The notes: generated by a model from the sequence alone, not told the origin. A stretch of DNA of 64,000 nt from Gammaproteobacteria bacterium (GCA_016874055.1 VGVG01000003.1:62001-126000); one strand, 5' to 3'. Counted from the stretch's first letter, positions 25,335-34,873 are shown. Numbers and translations: made by a program.

Positions 25335-25851
25335 TGATTATTTTACATAATATACATTATGCGCACTTATGATGAGGGATGGCAGCGCCCCGGATCCAGT
25401 GCACCGTATCACGGTCTGTCGGAAAGTCAGCCAGCCCCTTGGTCCTGCACGTGTGACCGCCACCGTCGACACGAGCGTTTTAGATTCAAGTTTCTGCACG
25501 TGGATCGAGGGCACGCCCGAGCCACCACCTCACTGCCCGCCGCCCGTGACGCCTTTACTTTTTTAATTGGGTAGCGCGCTTAGACGCGGGGCATTTTAGG
25601 TTGCCAGATTGCCGCCGGCTCCCCCAAGTCTCGTGGCTCTTGGCAACGGTCCGGAGACTCGCGCATCCGCGTTCGGACCAGCGTGCGCACGATTGCTCCC
25701 GTAGTCGGAGCGTTTGCAGTTTGGGGTTGCACGGAGACATCCGCTGGTCGCTAGACTGGGTGCTGATGCATATGACGCCGATCACAGGATCTCGATCTAC
25801 AACGGGGTTCGCGTAAACTTTGCGCGAAGACTCGGAGGTTCGGGATTTCCG
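25335..25851. other. Divergent intergenic region
   Basis: 517 bases between the nucleosidase (minus) and the phosphatase-fold protein (plus). Short frames run through it but none has a recognisable fold or a ribosome binding site. An AT-rich palindromic segment ATAATATACATTAT (near 25347-25360) probably carries promoters in one or both directions. GGAGG (25834-25838) precedes the TTG start of the next gene. Confidence 0.45.
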
Positions 25852-26640
25852 TTGCGGTTATTGATTTATAACATTCGTTACGCTGCCGGGACCGGACCCG
25901 CATTCCATTTGCCGTTGCCGGGCGCAGGTTACCTGCGCAGCAAGCGTCGCGTGCTTGATGAGATTACCAATTTCATTCGCCGCGAGGATCCCGATCTCGT
26001 AGGTCTTATTGAGGTCGATACCGGTTCTGTTCGCAGCGGGTTCGTAAATCAAGCTGAATACATCGCTAAACATCTCGGCCATTACACGGTCTACGAGTGT
26101 AAGTATGGCGCGGCATCGTTAAATAACCAGCTACCGATCGTACGTAAACAAGGAAACGCGATTCTTGCTGCACCGCGAGTGAACGGCGAGCGATTTCATT
26201 ATTTTCCGACGGGTATAAAGCGGCTCATCATCGAAATGGAACTTGATGATGTTTGTGTTTTTCTCGTCCATCTCTCCATCAAGTATCGACATCGTCAGGA
26301 GCAGCTAAGACACCTACACGATCTCGTGCTCGCGGCGCAGAAGCCGGTCGTCGTTGCGGGGGACTTCAATACATTCTCTGGCACGAACGAGCTGTACTTA
26401 TTTATGCGTGCGACGGGTCTTCGTAGTGCAAACGTGAGTAGCCTAGCATCCTTCCCGGCACGGTTTCCGCGCTTTGAACTCGATTTCGTATTGGTGAGTC
26501 GCGAAATCGACTTAATTGATTTCCATGTCCCAGAGGTACTGCACTCAGATCACCGACCGGTAGTCTGTGATTTCCAAGTTTTAACCCTGACGGAGATTAC
26601 ACAACGTGGCGAACGGACCGGAATCCCGCTGCTGGCATGA
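25852..26640 (+). CDS. Endonuclease/exonuclease/phosphatase-family protein
   Basis: A 262-residue protein with the EEP fold, which hydrolyses phosphodiesters in DNA, RNA or lipids. Conserved pieces are LIYNIRYAAG near the N terminus, PDLVGLIEVDTGS with the metal-binding Glu, VFLVHLSIKYRHRQEQL, VVAGDFNTFSG with the Asp-Asn pair and LHSDHRPVVCDF with the catalytic Asp-His. TTG at 25852 is chosen: GGAGG stands 13 bases upstream and longer in-frame extensions add no conserved sequence. It overlaps the start of the next gene by 35 bases. No signal peptide is seen, so it is likely cytoplasmic. Specificity cannot be read. Confidence 0.82.
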   Translation: MRLLIYNIRYAAGTGPAFHLPLPGAGYLRSKRRVLDEITNFIRREDPDLVGLIEVDTGSVRSGFVNQAEYIAKHLGHYTVYECKYGAASLNNQLPIVRKQGNAILAAPRVNGERFHYFPTGIKRLIIEMELDDVCVFLVHLSIKYRHRQEQLRHLHDLVLAAQKPVVVAGDFNTFSGTNELYLFMRATGLRSANVSSLASFPARFPRFELDFVLVSREIDLIDFHVPEVLHSDHRPVVCDFQVLTLTEITQRGERTGIPLLA

Positions 26641-28684
26641 AGAAACTGATGCTGAAGGTGTCGTGTGGCTGACACTCGACAAGCCTGACGCCTCAGTCAA
26701 TACGTTGTCGTCATCGGTTCTTAGAGAGCTTGGTGCAATCGTTGCGAGCCTTAAGCGGCGTTTACCGCGAGGGGTTGTACTGCAATCCGTCAAAACTTCA
26801 GGATTCGTATTGGGGGCCGACGTCAAGGAATTCACTACCCTGCGTAGCGTCGATGAAGTGCGTGCGCTGGTTGAACACGGTCACCGCGTGCTTCTCGATC
26901 TTGAGTCTCTACCCTGCCCTTCGGTCGCGCTCATCGAGGGCTTTGCACTCGGCGGCGGATTAGAACTTGCACTCGCCTGCCGTTACCGGGTGGGCGTGAA
27001 TGACGATCGACTCACCTTGGGTTTCCCGGAAGTGAGGCTTGGTATTCATCCAGGGTTCGGTGGTACGGTCCGCGCTGTTCGCACTATCGGTTCACTCGCT
27101 GCGCTCGATCTCATGCTCACCGGACGTAACATAAAAGGCGCGAAGACCTTGTCACTCGGCCTGGTCGATCGCCTGGCCATCAACCGCGAATTAGCGATTA
27201 ATCTTTGCCGAGATCTGATCAAAAAAAATCCTGGTATGCATAGACCGATTCTCGTGCAACGGCTGGCATCACTGAGAGTGGCACGCCTTTTGTTACGATC
27301 GAGAATTGAAGCCCAAGTGGCGCGAAAGGTACGTAAGGCGCACTACCCTGCCCCTTACGCCATCATCGATCTGTGGGCTCGTTATGGCGGCAAGGGTCCT
27401 GCCGCCTACTCTGCTGAAGCCGATTCCATCGCCTCGCTTGCAGCAACGTCAACCGCACGTAATCTCATTCGAGTATTCATGTTACAGGACGCACTTAAGT
27501 CGCAGGGAAAAAAGGTTGCTGATCAATTATTAAAGAGAGTTCACGTAGTCGGCGCTGGCGTGATGGGAGCCGATATTGCCGCTTGGTGTGCGTTTCGCGG
27601 TCTCGATGTGACACTACAGGATCTGGAGCAGCACTTTGTAGACTCAGGCCTCGCTCGAGCAAGAAGATTTCTTGACAAGAAAATAAAGGACCCGACTAAC
27701 CGAGCAGTCGTAGCCACACGGCTACGCAGCGATTTTGATGGCGCAGGCGTTGCAGACGCGGATATCGTTCTCGAAGCGATAATCGAGAACGCTGAGGCGA
27801 AGCGCTTGCTTTATGTAATGCTCGAACCGAAGATGAAAGCAAGCGCTATCCTCGCCACGAATACCTCATCCATTCCGCTCGACCAGCTGTCGTCTGTACT
27901 CGCCGATCCTTCACGTCTCGTCGGATTGCATTTTTTCAATCCAGTCGCGCTCATGCCGTTAGTGGAAGTCGTTCATACGGAGGTGACGAGCAGTGCATCC
28001 ATTGAATGTGCTACTGCCCTTGCTCGTAAGATAGATAAGTTGCCGCTACCATGCCGCAGCGCGCCAGGTTTCCTCGTCAATCGGGTACTCGCTCGGTATA
28101 TGCAAGAAGCCATACAAGCTGCGCAGGATGGGTTTAGTTTTGATGAGATCGATAAAGTCGCCACTGACTTCGGTATGCCGGTTGGGCCCGTCGAGCTCTC
28201 GGATATGGTGGGTCTCGATGTATGTCGGAATGTCGGTGGTATCGTCAACCAAGCGCTGGGTCGACCTTTACCAGACACATCAGTCCTTGATGTAAAGATT
28301 TCAGAAAAAAATCTCGGCCGAAAGACCGACAGAGGTTTTTATCGCTGGTCGAATGGTCGTGTTGTTCGAGATTCAAGCACCGCTGCACCGCTTGCGGGGG
28401 TAACTCGGCAGCCTGACGCCACAGCAAAGGCCGATCTTCAGGATCGATTGATACTGTCGTTACTAAACGAGTGCGTAGCAGTGCTGCGCGAGGGGATCGT
28501 CGAGTCGCAGGATATGGTCGATGCCGGCGTAATCTTTGGTTCGGGATTCGCGCCATTCCGAGGTGGCCCGTTACAAGAGGCGATTACGAGAGGGGCAGAC
28601 GAGTGCGTCAGGAGACTCGAGGAGCTTGCAACGCGTTACGGCGAGCGTTTCAACCCGGACGCCGCTTGGTCGAGGCTGCGTTGA
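26606..28684 (+). CDS. fadJ: Fatty acid oxidation multifunctional protein (enoyl-CoA hydratase / 3-hydroxyacyl-CoA dehydrogenase)
   Basis: A 692-residue bifunctional enzyme of beta-oxidation. The first 190 residues form the crotonase domain (VWLTLDKPDASVNTL, GFALGGGLELALACRYRVG, FPEVRLGIHPGFGGTVRAV), and residues from about 305 form the NAD-dependent dehydrogenase with VHVVGAGVMGADIAAWCAF, HFFNPVALMPLVEVV and FLVNRVLARYM. The C-terminal domain follows. GTG at 26606 is the start, inside the end of the phosphatase-fold gene. The partner thiolase (fadI or fadA) is not adjacent. FadJ and FadB cannot be separated confidently by eye; the plan and length fit either. The 3' end overlaps that of holB by 35 bases. 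Confidence 0.9.
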   Translation: MANGPESRCWHEETDAEGVVWLTLDKPDASVNTLSSSVLRELGAIVASLKRRLPRGVVLQSVKTSGFVLGADVKEFTTLRSVDEVRALVEHGHRVLLDLESLPCPSVALIEGFALGGGLELALACRYRVGVNDDRLTLGFPEVRLGIHPGFGGTVRAVRTIGSLAALDLMLTGRNIKGAKTLSLGLVDRLAINRELAINLCRDLIKKNPGMHRPILVQRLASLRVARLLLRSRIEAQVARKVRKAHYPAPYAIIDLWARYGGKGPAAYSAEADSIASLAATSTARNLIRVFMLQDALKSQGKKVADQLLKRVHVVGAGVMGADIAAWCAFRGLDVTLQDLEQHFVDSGLARARRFLDKKIKDPTNRAVVATRLRSDFDGAGVADADIVLEAIIENAEAKRLLYVMLEPKMKASAILATNTSSIPLDQLSSVLADPSRLVGLHFFNPVALMPLVEVVHTEVTSSASIECATALARKIDKLPLPCRSAPGFLVNRVLARYMQEAIQAAQDGFSFDEIDKVATDFGMPVGPVELSDMVGLDVCRNVGGIVNQALGRPLPDTSVLDVKISEKNLGRKTDRGFYRWSNGRVVRDSSTAAPLAGVTRQPDATAKADLQDRLILSLLNECVAVLREGIVESQDMVDAGVIFGSGFAPFRGGPLQEAITRGADECVRRLEELATRYGERFNPDAAWSRLR

Positions 28685-29630
28685 GGCGCCACAACAACCT
28701 CTCGATTGCGAGAGGCTTGTTGACCGGTGTCTCTGCTAACTGACGCGCCTCCCGTGCGTCATCGAGTGCGGCAAACAAAGCCTCAGTATTGGCCACCTTT
28801 TGGCCGCTGGCCCATTCGCGTATTCGCGAAACCAACCAGTTTTCGATACTCATAATGCGGAGCGTGAAACGCTCTTTACCCCAAGATTCCGCCGTCTCTA
28901 CCGGGTCCAAATTGCCCGCTAAGACTTGATCGAGCGCGCGAATCGTCTCGCGTTGTAGGTTGACGATCGCCTCTGCTTCCACCTGCAAGGCAACTAACGG
29001 TCGCGGCCCGATAACACCGAGCACCGCCCTCCAGTCCTTGTTTCGATTGCCTTGCGTCCGCAGCCAGGCTTCGAGCGCCTCGGTCGGTGGAGTTGGCACT
29101 CCCACCGGAGTGCACCGACTCAGCACTGTTGCCGGCAAACGCGACGGTTCACCCGTTACCAACACGAGTAACGAGCTCCCAGCGGGCTCCTCCAGAGTTT
29201 TTAGTAACGCATTGGCTGCATTTCGATTGAGTTTTTCGGCTGGCGTAATGATCACGACCTTACGACCCCCGCCGTGGCTCGTCAGTGCAAGCTCTGCATC
29301 CATTTCGCGTACCTGATCGATACGTATTTCTTTCGACTCATCGATGGGACTCAGTCGCAACATATCGGGTTGTTCGCCCGTGACCACTCGACGACAATCC
29401 AAGCACTGTCCGCAGGGCTTCACCGTTTCCGCGGTACAATAAAGACGCGCAGCGAGCCACGTGGCGAGCCATTCGCCACCTAATCCCGGATCGATCTGAA
29501 TGAGCACTGCGTGACCTAGCCGGTCGTGGTGCACCGCATCGGATAAAGATTGCTTCACCGACGTAAGCCACGGAAGGTTAGCGTCCATCGGTAACGTGGT
29601 CGGTACGAACACTCCCTCGCGCCCGGCCAT
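28650..29630 (-). CDS. holB: DNA polymerase III subunit delta'
   Basis: A 326-residue clamp-loader subunit. The AAA+ fold is visible in GHAVLIQIDPGLGGEW, the Cys cluster CGQCLDCRRVVTGEQPDML of the zinc module, VREMDAELALTSHGGGRKVV, LNRNAANALLKTLEEPAGSS and LPATVLSRC, without a functional Walker A, as expected of delta'. ATG 29630 is preceded by AGGA and follows the tmk stop by two bases; a second ATG 42 bases later lacks a ribosome binding site. Here it is the last of the tmk-holB pair, found next to mltG in many proteobacteria. It acts with DnaX and delta to load the beta clamp. Confidence 0.93.
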   Translation of the reverse strand: MAGREGVFVPTTLPMDANLPWLTSVKQSLSDAVHHDRLGHAVLIQIDPGLGGEWLATWLAARLYCTAETVKPCGQCLDCRRVVTGEQPDMLRLSPIDESKEIRIDQVREMDAELALTSHGGGRKVVIITPAEKLNRNAANALLKTLEEPAGSSLLVLVTGEPSRLPATVLSRCTPVGVPTPPTEALEAWLRTQGNRNKDWRAVLGVIGPRPLVALQVEAEAIVNLQRETIRALDQVLAGNLDPVETAESWGKERFTLRIMSIENWLVSRIREWASGQKVANTEALFAALDDAREARQLAETPVNKPLAIERLLWRLNAASTKRRPG

Positions 29631-29632
29631 AA

Positions 29633-30268
29633 TCAAAGATCCTGCAACTCGGCGAGCACCGCTTTCGATACGGAGTTGGTGTCGGCCGACGCATCGATGA
29701 TTCGGCATCGATCGGGCGATTTACGCGCCACGTCAAGATAGGACGATCGAACTCGCTCGAAGAACTGTCGTGTCTCGCTCTCGAATCGATCGGACACGGT
29801 TTCGCCAGTCGCCTGCCGACGCGCCCGCGCTCTCTCAAGTCCAACCGACACTGGTAGGTCAAGGAGCAGCGTGAGATCGGGCTCGAGGCCGCGATGCACC
29901 GAGCGCGCCAATTGCTCGATAAGTGCGAGGTCGACCCCACGGCCACCTCCTTGGTACGCACGAGTCGCGTCAGTGAATCGGTCGCAGATCACCCACTCAC
30001 CTTGCGCGAGCGCCGCCCTCACAAAATTATCAAGGTGAACGGCGCGCGCTGCAAACATAATCAACGTTTCAGCCTCGGCGGAGAGAACCTCGGATCCTCG
30101 CTCAAGAGCGAGGTTACGTAGCCGTTCCGCAAGCGGGGTACCCCCGGGCTCACGGGTTTGTCTTACGACGATGCCGCGTGCACGTAAGGCTTCGACGAGA
30201 GTCGTGATCACCGTGGATTTTCCAGCCCCCTCGATCCCCTCAAGCGTGATGAATTTGCCGTGCTTCAT
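29633..30268 (-). CDS. tmk: Thymidylate kinase
   Basis: A 211-residue kinase phosphorylating dTMP to dTDP. The P-loop ITLEGIEGAGKSTVIT, the dTMP-binding REPGGTPLAERLR, the DR motif CDRFTDATRAYQGGGRG and the lid ERARARRQATGETVSDRFE are intact. The start overlaps the mltG stop by four bases (ATGA) and the stop is two bases before holB, so mltG-tmk-holB is one transcription unit. Cytoplasmic and essential. Confidence 0.95.
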   Translation of the reverse strand: MKHGKFITLEGIEGAGKSTVITTLVEALRARGIVVRQTREPGGTPLAERLRNLALERGSEVLSAEAETLIMFAARAVHLDNFVRAALAQGEWVICDRFTDATRAYQGGGRGVDLALIEQLARSVHRGLEPDLTLLLDLPVSVGLERARARRQATGETVSDRFESETRQFFERVRSSYLDVARKSPDRCRIIDASADTNSVSKAVLAELQDL

Positions 30269-31281
30269 CGTACATTTCTTTGGCGCTGCAGCATCTGCGC
30301 CAGTGCCTTTCGGTGCTCCGCGTAGGTATGAGAAAACGTATGAGAGCCGTCTGGTAATCCTGTCGCCACGAAAAAAAGTTCACCCGATTCGAGAGGCCGT
30401 GTTGCTGCACGCAACGCCGTCTCACCTGGCAACGCGATGGGTGTCGGCGGCAATCCTTTTCGGATATACGAGTTGTAGGGCGTATCAGTCCGCAGGTCAC
30501 GGCTGCGAATATCGCCGTCGTAAGCATCCCCTAGTCCATAGATGACGATAGGATCTGACTGTAGACGCATACCTTCACGCAATCTTTGAACAAAGACTCC
30601 CGCCACCCGCGGACGCTCTCCAGCGAGCCCGGATTCCTTCTCAACGATCGAGGCGAGGATAAGCGCCTGATCCGCCCCTGATAAAGGCAACCCATCGGCT
30701 CGATTCGCCCAAGCTGCATCGAGCCGCTCGCGTAGCCGCGAGTGTGCGAGTTTCAAGATCTCTAGGTCCGACGTCCCCCCAGCGAATCGGTATGTATCCG
30801 GAAAAAATCTCCCCTCCGGATGCACACCTGCCGAGCCGAGACGCGCCATGAGTTCGGTATCGCTCATGCCAAACAGCGTCTGCCTCACGCCCTCATGTGT
30901 GGCGAGTAACCGGCGAAAGTCCCGGTAGCGCATACCCTCGATCACGGTCAGAGATTCGAGGAGAACCCGTCCTTCATCGAGTTGACGCAGGATATCTTTG
31001 GCTGTTGCACCTGGGGCGATCTCATACCGACCAACCTGCACACGCGGCTCCCCACCCAGCGTACGCGCCCACCATTCGACGAATATCGCGTTGTCGATCG
31101 CGCCGACCTGCTCAAGATCTGAAAGTACGGCCCGCACTGACTCACCTTCGCGCACATCGATACGTACCGCCTCAACGTGTGAACCCGGCTGGTTGACGGT
31201 ATGAGAAAGCCAAACCGCACCTGATCCTGCGATACCGAGCGACAAGGCAATCGAAATAAAAAATATTCGCGAAAGGTGCAC
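30265..31281 (-). CDS. mltG: Endolytic murein transglycosylase
   Basis: A 338-residue YceG-family inner-membrane lytic transglycosylase that cuts nascent glycan strands. An N-terminal membrane anchor (ISIALSLGIAGSGAVWL), a LysM-like segment and the catalytic domain with the family Glu in LILASIVEKESGLAGERPRV are seen, together with RLQSDPIVIYGLGDAY and TPYNSYIRKGLPPTPIALPG. GTG at 31279-31281 is the start; no strong ribosome binding site is present. It follows fabF after 59 bases; pabC, often found between them, is absent. Confidence 0.93.
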   Translation of the reverse strand: MHLSRIFFISIALSLGIAGSGAVWLSHTVNQPGSHVEAVRIDVREGESVRAVLSDLEQVGAIDNAIFVEWWARTLGGEPRVQVGRYEIAPGATAKDILRQLDEGRVLLESLTVIEGMRYRDFRRLLATHEGVRQTLFGMSDTELMARLGSAGVHPEGRFFPDTYRFAGGTSDLEILKLAHSRLRERLDAAWANRADGLPLSGADQALILASIVEKESGLAGERPRVAGVFVQRLREGMRLQSDPIVIYGLGDAYDGDIRSRDLRTDTPYNSYIRKGLPPTPIALPGETALRAATRPLESGELFFVATGLPDGSHTFSHTYAEHRKALAQMLQRQRNVR

Positions 31282-31340
31282 GACGGAAGTCTAACCGGTT
31301 TACCGACACTCCTGTCCTCGCAGGGCGCCAGCAATATCCG

Positions 31341-32588
31341 TCACCTGTTAAAGCGACGGAACACTAAGGTTCCGTTCGTACCGCCGAATCCGAAGCTGTT
31401 TGAGACAGCGACATCGATCGACATCTCACGACTTGTATGCGGCACGTAATCGAGGTCGCATTCTGGGTCCGGATTGTGCAAATTGATCGTCGGCGGCGCA
31501 ACTTGGTCCCGCAGGGCCAACACGCTGAGTACGCCCTCGGCGACACCCGCTGCACCGAGCAGGTGACCGGTCATGGACTTGGTCGAGCTCACGGCAAGTC
31601 GAGCGGCATGGGCACCAAAAGTCTGTTTGATGGCCACCGTCTCCGCGCGGTCGCCGAGCGTGGTTGAGGTGGCGTGGGCGTTCAAATATTGCACGGCCGA
31701 CGGGTCGATCTGCGCGTCCCGCAGCGCGTTGCGCATCGCGAGCGCAGCACCTCCCCCATTCTCCGGGGGTGCCGTGATGTGGTGCGCGTCGGCGCTCATT
31801 CCGAACCCGACGAGCTCAGCGTAGATGCGAGCACCACGCGCTTTAGCGAACTCGAGCTCCTCGAGAAGCATCGCGCCGCCCCCATCGGAAGCCACGAAGC
31901 CATCCCGATCCCGATCCCATGGTCTCGAGGCTTCGGAGGGACTTTCGTTACGCTGAGACAGCGCCTTAGCCTGCGAGAACCCGCCAATCCCTAGACGGGT
32001 GGTCGACATTTCACCGCCGCCTGCGATGATGAGATCCGCATCGCCGTATTGAATAGCTCGCATGGCAAGCCCCACGGCATGGGTCGAGGTCGAACAGGCG
32101 GTCACGACGCCAAGGTTCGGCCCCTTAAGGCCAAATCGAATCGACAAATGACCCGAAATCATGTTGATAATGGTCGCTGGAATGAAAAACGGTGAGATCC
32201 TTCGCGGCGCCTCGGACTCCAGCAGCGCGTTGTACTCGGCCTCGATAGTGGCAAGACCGCCGATGCCCGCGCCCATGATGGCGCCGCAGCGTTCCGTATC
32301 GACCGTGTTGAAGTCGATGCCGGCGTCTTTCACCGACTGCACGCCCGAAGCCACGCCGTAGTGCATGAACTCGTCCATGCGGCGAGCTTCTTTCGCGGTG
32401 ATGTACTCCCCCACTTCGAAACCCCGCACCGTTCCGCCGATCTTAGTAGCGTAGGCGCTGGTATCAAACCGAGTGATGAGTCCGATGCCACTCTCGCCCC
32501 GGAGAACGGCCTCCCAGGCACTCTGGATGGTGCTACCGACCGGGGAAACAATCCCAAGACCGGTGACGACGACTCGACGCTTGCTCAG
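31341..32588 (-). CDS. fabF: 3-oxoacyl-ACP synthase II, CTG start
   Basis: A 415-residue condensing enzyme of fatty acid elongation. The catalytic triad is Cys in VTACSTSTHAVGLAMRA, His in LNAHATSTTLGDRAE and His in STKSMTGHLLGAAGVAEG. The reading frame upstream of the first internal ATG clearly belongs to the protein (KRRVVVTGLGIVSPVGS, the normal FabF N terminus). No ATG, GTG or TTG exists in that frame between the preceding stop and this segment; CTG (32586-32588) stands where FabF normally starts, with TGTGAGG five bases upstream. This makes CTG initiation the simplest reading. Without it the protein would lack about 53 residues. Gene order is fabD-fabG-acpP-fabF. Confidence 0.9.
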   Translation of the reverse strand: MSKRRVVVTGLGIVSPVGSTIQSAWEAVLRGESGIGLITRFDTSAYATKIGGTVRGFEVGEYITAKEARRMDEFMHYGVASGVQSVKDAGIDFNTVDTERCGAIMGAGIGGLATIEAEYNALLESEAPRRISPFFIPATIINMISGHLSIRFGLKGPNLGVVTACSTSTHAVGLAMRAIQYGDADLIIAGGGEMSTTRLGIGGFSQAKALSQRNESPSEASRPWDRDRDGFVASDGGGAMLLEELEFAKARGARIYAELVGFGMSADAHHITAPPENGGGAALAMRNALRDAQIDPSAVQYLNAHATSTTLGDRAETVAIKQTFGAHAARLAVSSTKSMTGHLLGAAGVAEGVLSVLALRDQVAPPTINLHNPDPECDLDYVPHTSREMSIDVAVSNSFGFGGTNGTLVFRRFNR

Positions 32589-32669
32589 GGGAGCCTCACA
32601 TGATGCGATTCGAGCGACTCAAATGCCAAGGCCAGCTCGGGCCCATCTCGACGGCACCTTTCCTGCTAA

Positions 32670-32909
32670 TCAGGCCTGCCGACGCGCCGAGACGTAGTCG
32701 ATGGCCTGTTGGACGGTTGTGATCTTCTCCGCGTCTTCGTCTGGAATCTCAGTTTCGAATTCCTCCTCCAGAGCCATGACCAACTCGACCGTGTCGAGTG
32801 AGTCTGCACCGAGGTCGTCAACGAACGAGGCGGTACTGGTGACCTGCTCGAGCTTTACGCCCAGTTGTTCAGCGACGATGGCTTTGACCTGTTGTTCGAC
32901 AGTGCTCAT
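32670..32909 (-). CDS. acpP: Acyl carrier protein
   Basis: A 79-residue acidic carrier of acyl intermediates. Ser37 in [18 protein letters not shown] accepts the phosphopantetheine arm. All four helices are recognisable and the length is standard. AAGAGGG stands before the ATG. It lies between fabG and fabF as in the conserved cluster. Confidence 0.97.
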   Translation of the reverse strand: MSTVEQQVKAIVAEQLGVKLEQVTSTASFVDDLGADSLDTVELVMALEEEFETEIPDEDAEKITTVQQAIDYVSARRQA

Positions 32910-33071
32910 CTGTGAATTACCCTCTTATCAACTTGAAAATTCCGACCCATGCCTAGGTGCTCCGGCATTCTAGGGCAAGCAGTGGGCTCACGCTATGCAC
33001 GCCGGATTAACTCTCTGTTTCGTCTGAAAAAATCGACATGTATTAAAAAAACGACGGCATCGCCTAGAGAA

Positions 33072-33827
33072 TCAACCCAGATACATGCCGCCATTGACGT
33101 GTAGCGTATGTCCTGTGATGTAGGCGCCGCTGGGCGCCACTAAAAAAAGCACCGCCGCAGCGACGTCGGCGGCGGTCCCAAGTCGTCCTAGCGGAATACC
33201 AACCTCTAGGGCTTCACGCTGCGTGTCGTCCAGCGCTCGGGTCATATCGGTATCGATGAATCCAGGGGCGACCGCATTGACCGTGATGTTCCGACTACCA
33301 ACCTCCCTAGCGAGCGCCCGCGTGAAACCGACAACGCCCGCTTTGGCAGCGGCGTAATTGGTTTGTCCCGGATTGCCCAAAGACCCCACTACCGATGTGA
33401 TGTTAATGATCCGGCCGGAGCGGGCCTTCATCATGTGTCTTAGGCATCCGCGGCTGAGCGCGAATACAGAGGTTAAATCTGCCGCAATGACCTGGTCCCA
33501 ATCGTCGGGCTTCATGCGGATCAACAGATTGTCGCGCGTGATACCGGCACTGTTGATCAGGATTCCCGGCTGCTCGCTCCTATAATCCAAATCTTCGAGG
33601 AGAGCCGTGACGGATTTGGCGCACGACACGTCGACGACAGCTCCGCGGCTACCCAACGATAGCTTGCCAATCCACTCACCGATGGAGGCAGCGCCGGATT
33701 CGGTCGTCGCTGTACCAACCACCTTGGCGCCGGCTCGCGCAAGCGACTCAGCGATGGCTCGGCCGATGCCGCGGGAAGCTCCCGTGACGAGGGCAATCTG
33801 ACCAGCCAGATCAATTTGAACGGTCAT
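33072..33827 (-). CDS. fabG: 3-oxoacyl-ACP reductase
   Basis: A 251-residue short-chain dehydrogenase that reduces 3-oxoacyl-ACP with NADPH. ALVTGASRGIGRAIAESLA binds the cofactor, NITSVVGSLGNPGQTNYAAAK bears the catalytic Ser-Tyr-Lys, and the C-terminal GRLGTAADVAAAVLFL and ITGHTLHVNGGMYL are typical. AGGAG lies inside the fabD stop region before the ATG, three bases apart. Standard length. Confidence 0.95.
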   Translation of the reverse strand: MTVQIDLAGQIALVTGASRGIGRAIAESLARAGAKVVGTATTESGAASIGEWIGKLSLGSRGAVVDVSCAKSVTALLEDLDYRSEQPGILINSAGITRDNLLIRMKPDDWDQVIAADLTSVFALSRGCLRHMMKARSGRIINITSVVGSLGNPGQTNYAAAKAGVVGFTRALAREVGSRNITVNAVAPGFIDTDMTRALDDTQREALEVGIPLGRLGTAADVAAAVLFLVAPSGAYITGHTLHVNGGMYLG

Positions 33828-33830
33828 ATA

Positions 33831-34772
33831 TCACTCCTTAGAGGGAGCGAGAGCCTTCTGAAAACTTGCGTCATCTTCAAGCGCAAAACAGGCCAGCGAC
33901 GGTGATTTGTCGATGCGACGGTTTAACGCTGTGAGAACCTTCCCAGATCCGCATTCGACCAGTCGATCGACGCCAAGTGAAACCAAGGCTTGAACGGTGG
34001 CGGCCCAACGGACCGGACTCGCGAGCTGGCGATACAGCAGATCCGCGATGGCGCTCGGGTCGGAATACTCCGTCGCGTCGATGGAACTCAAAAAACGCGT
34101 TGCGGGATTAGAGAGCGTTATGGACCGAAGACGCTCGCGCAGTTTTTCGGCAGCTGGTCGCATTAGCGAGCTGTGACAGGGAGCACTGATCGGTAATGGA
34201 ATCGCACGCTTGGCGCCCTTTGCCTTGGCCGCCTCGATAACTCGTTTGAGAGCCGTTATATGCCCCGCGACGACAACCTGGCCGGGCCCGTTATAATTCA
34301 CCGGCTCAACCACCTCGCCCTGCCCTGCCTCGTGACAGGATGCCTCGACGTCCGAATCCGAAAGCCCAAGAATCGCCGCCATGCCGCCTCGGCCATCCGG
34401 CACGGCATCGCGCATGATCTCTCCGCGATAACGCACAAGGGCTACGGCGTCTTCGAATCGCAGGACATCGGCCACCACTAATGCAGTGAATTCGCCTAGG
34501 GAATGACCCGCGACCCAATCGGGTGATCTCCCGCCACGGCTCTGCCATAACCGCCAACTCGCGACCCCCGCGACCAACATCATAGGCTGCGTAATCTCGG
34601 TGCGTGAGAGTTGCTCGGCCGGGCCCTGTTGAGCGAGAGTCCAAAGATCGAAGCCCAAAACCTTGGAAGCAGAGTCGAACGTGGCTCTCACCGAGGAATC
34701 GACGCTGGCAAGTTGCGCCAACATGCCTACCGACTGAGACCCCTGACCAGGAAAAACGAAGGCCACCGACAT
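33831..34772 (-). CDS. fabD: Malonyl-CoA:ACP transacylase
   Basis: A 313-residue enzyme transferring malonyl from CoA to ACP. FVFPGQGSQSVGML starts the protein, VAGHSLGEFTALVVADVL holds the catalytic Ser, and the ISAPCHSSLMRPAAEKL block carries the His. GGGGGAGG precedes the ATG. It leads the fabD-fabG-acpP-fabF run. The usual upstream plsX-fabH genes are missing here; the divergent gsp operon takes their place, so these are encoded elsewhere. Confidence 0.95.
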   Translation of the reverse strand: MSVAFVFPGQGSQSVGMLAQLASVDSSVRATFDSASKVLGFDLWTLAQQGPAEQLSRTEITQPMMLVAGVASWRLWQSRGGRSPDWVAGHSLGEFTALVVADVLRFEDAVALVRYRGEIMRDAVPDGRGGMAAILGLSDSDVEASCHEAGQGEVVEPVNYNGPGQVVVAGHITALKRVIEAAKAKGAKRAIPLPISAPCHSSLMRPAAEKLRERLRSITLSNPATRFLSSIDATEYSDPSAIADLLYRQLASPVRWAATVQALVSLGVDRLVECGSGKVLTALNRRIDKSPSLACFALEDDASFQKALAPSKE

Positions 34773-34873
34773 GTCCGCCTCCCCCTGAAGCCCCCAAATA
34801 GTATACGTCCACGTCGCCTCAAAGGACCGGAATACGTTTTGATATGATTAGGGGGGAGATGGGAGGACGGAAT

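Noticed and set aside
25359-25574. Short plus-strand frame before the phosphatase-fold gene
   Set aside because: No ribosome binding site, low-complexity Pro/Arg/Ser content and no recognisable family.
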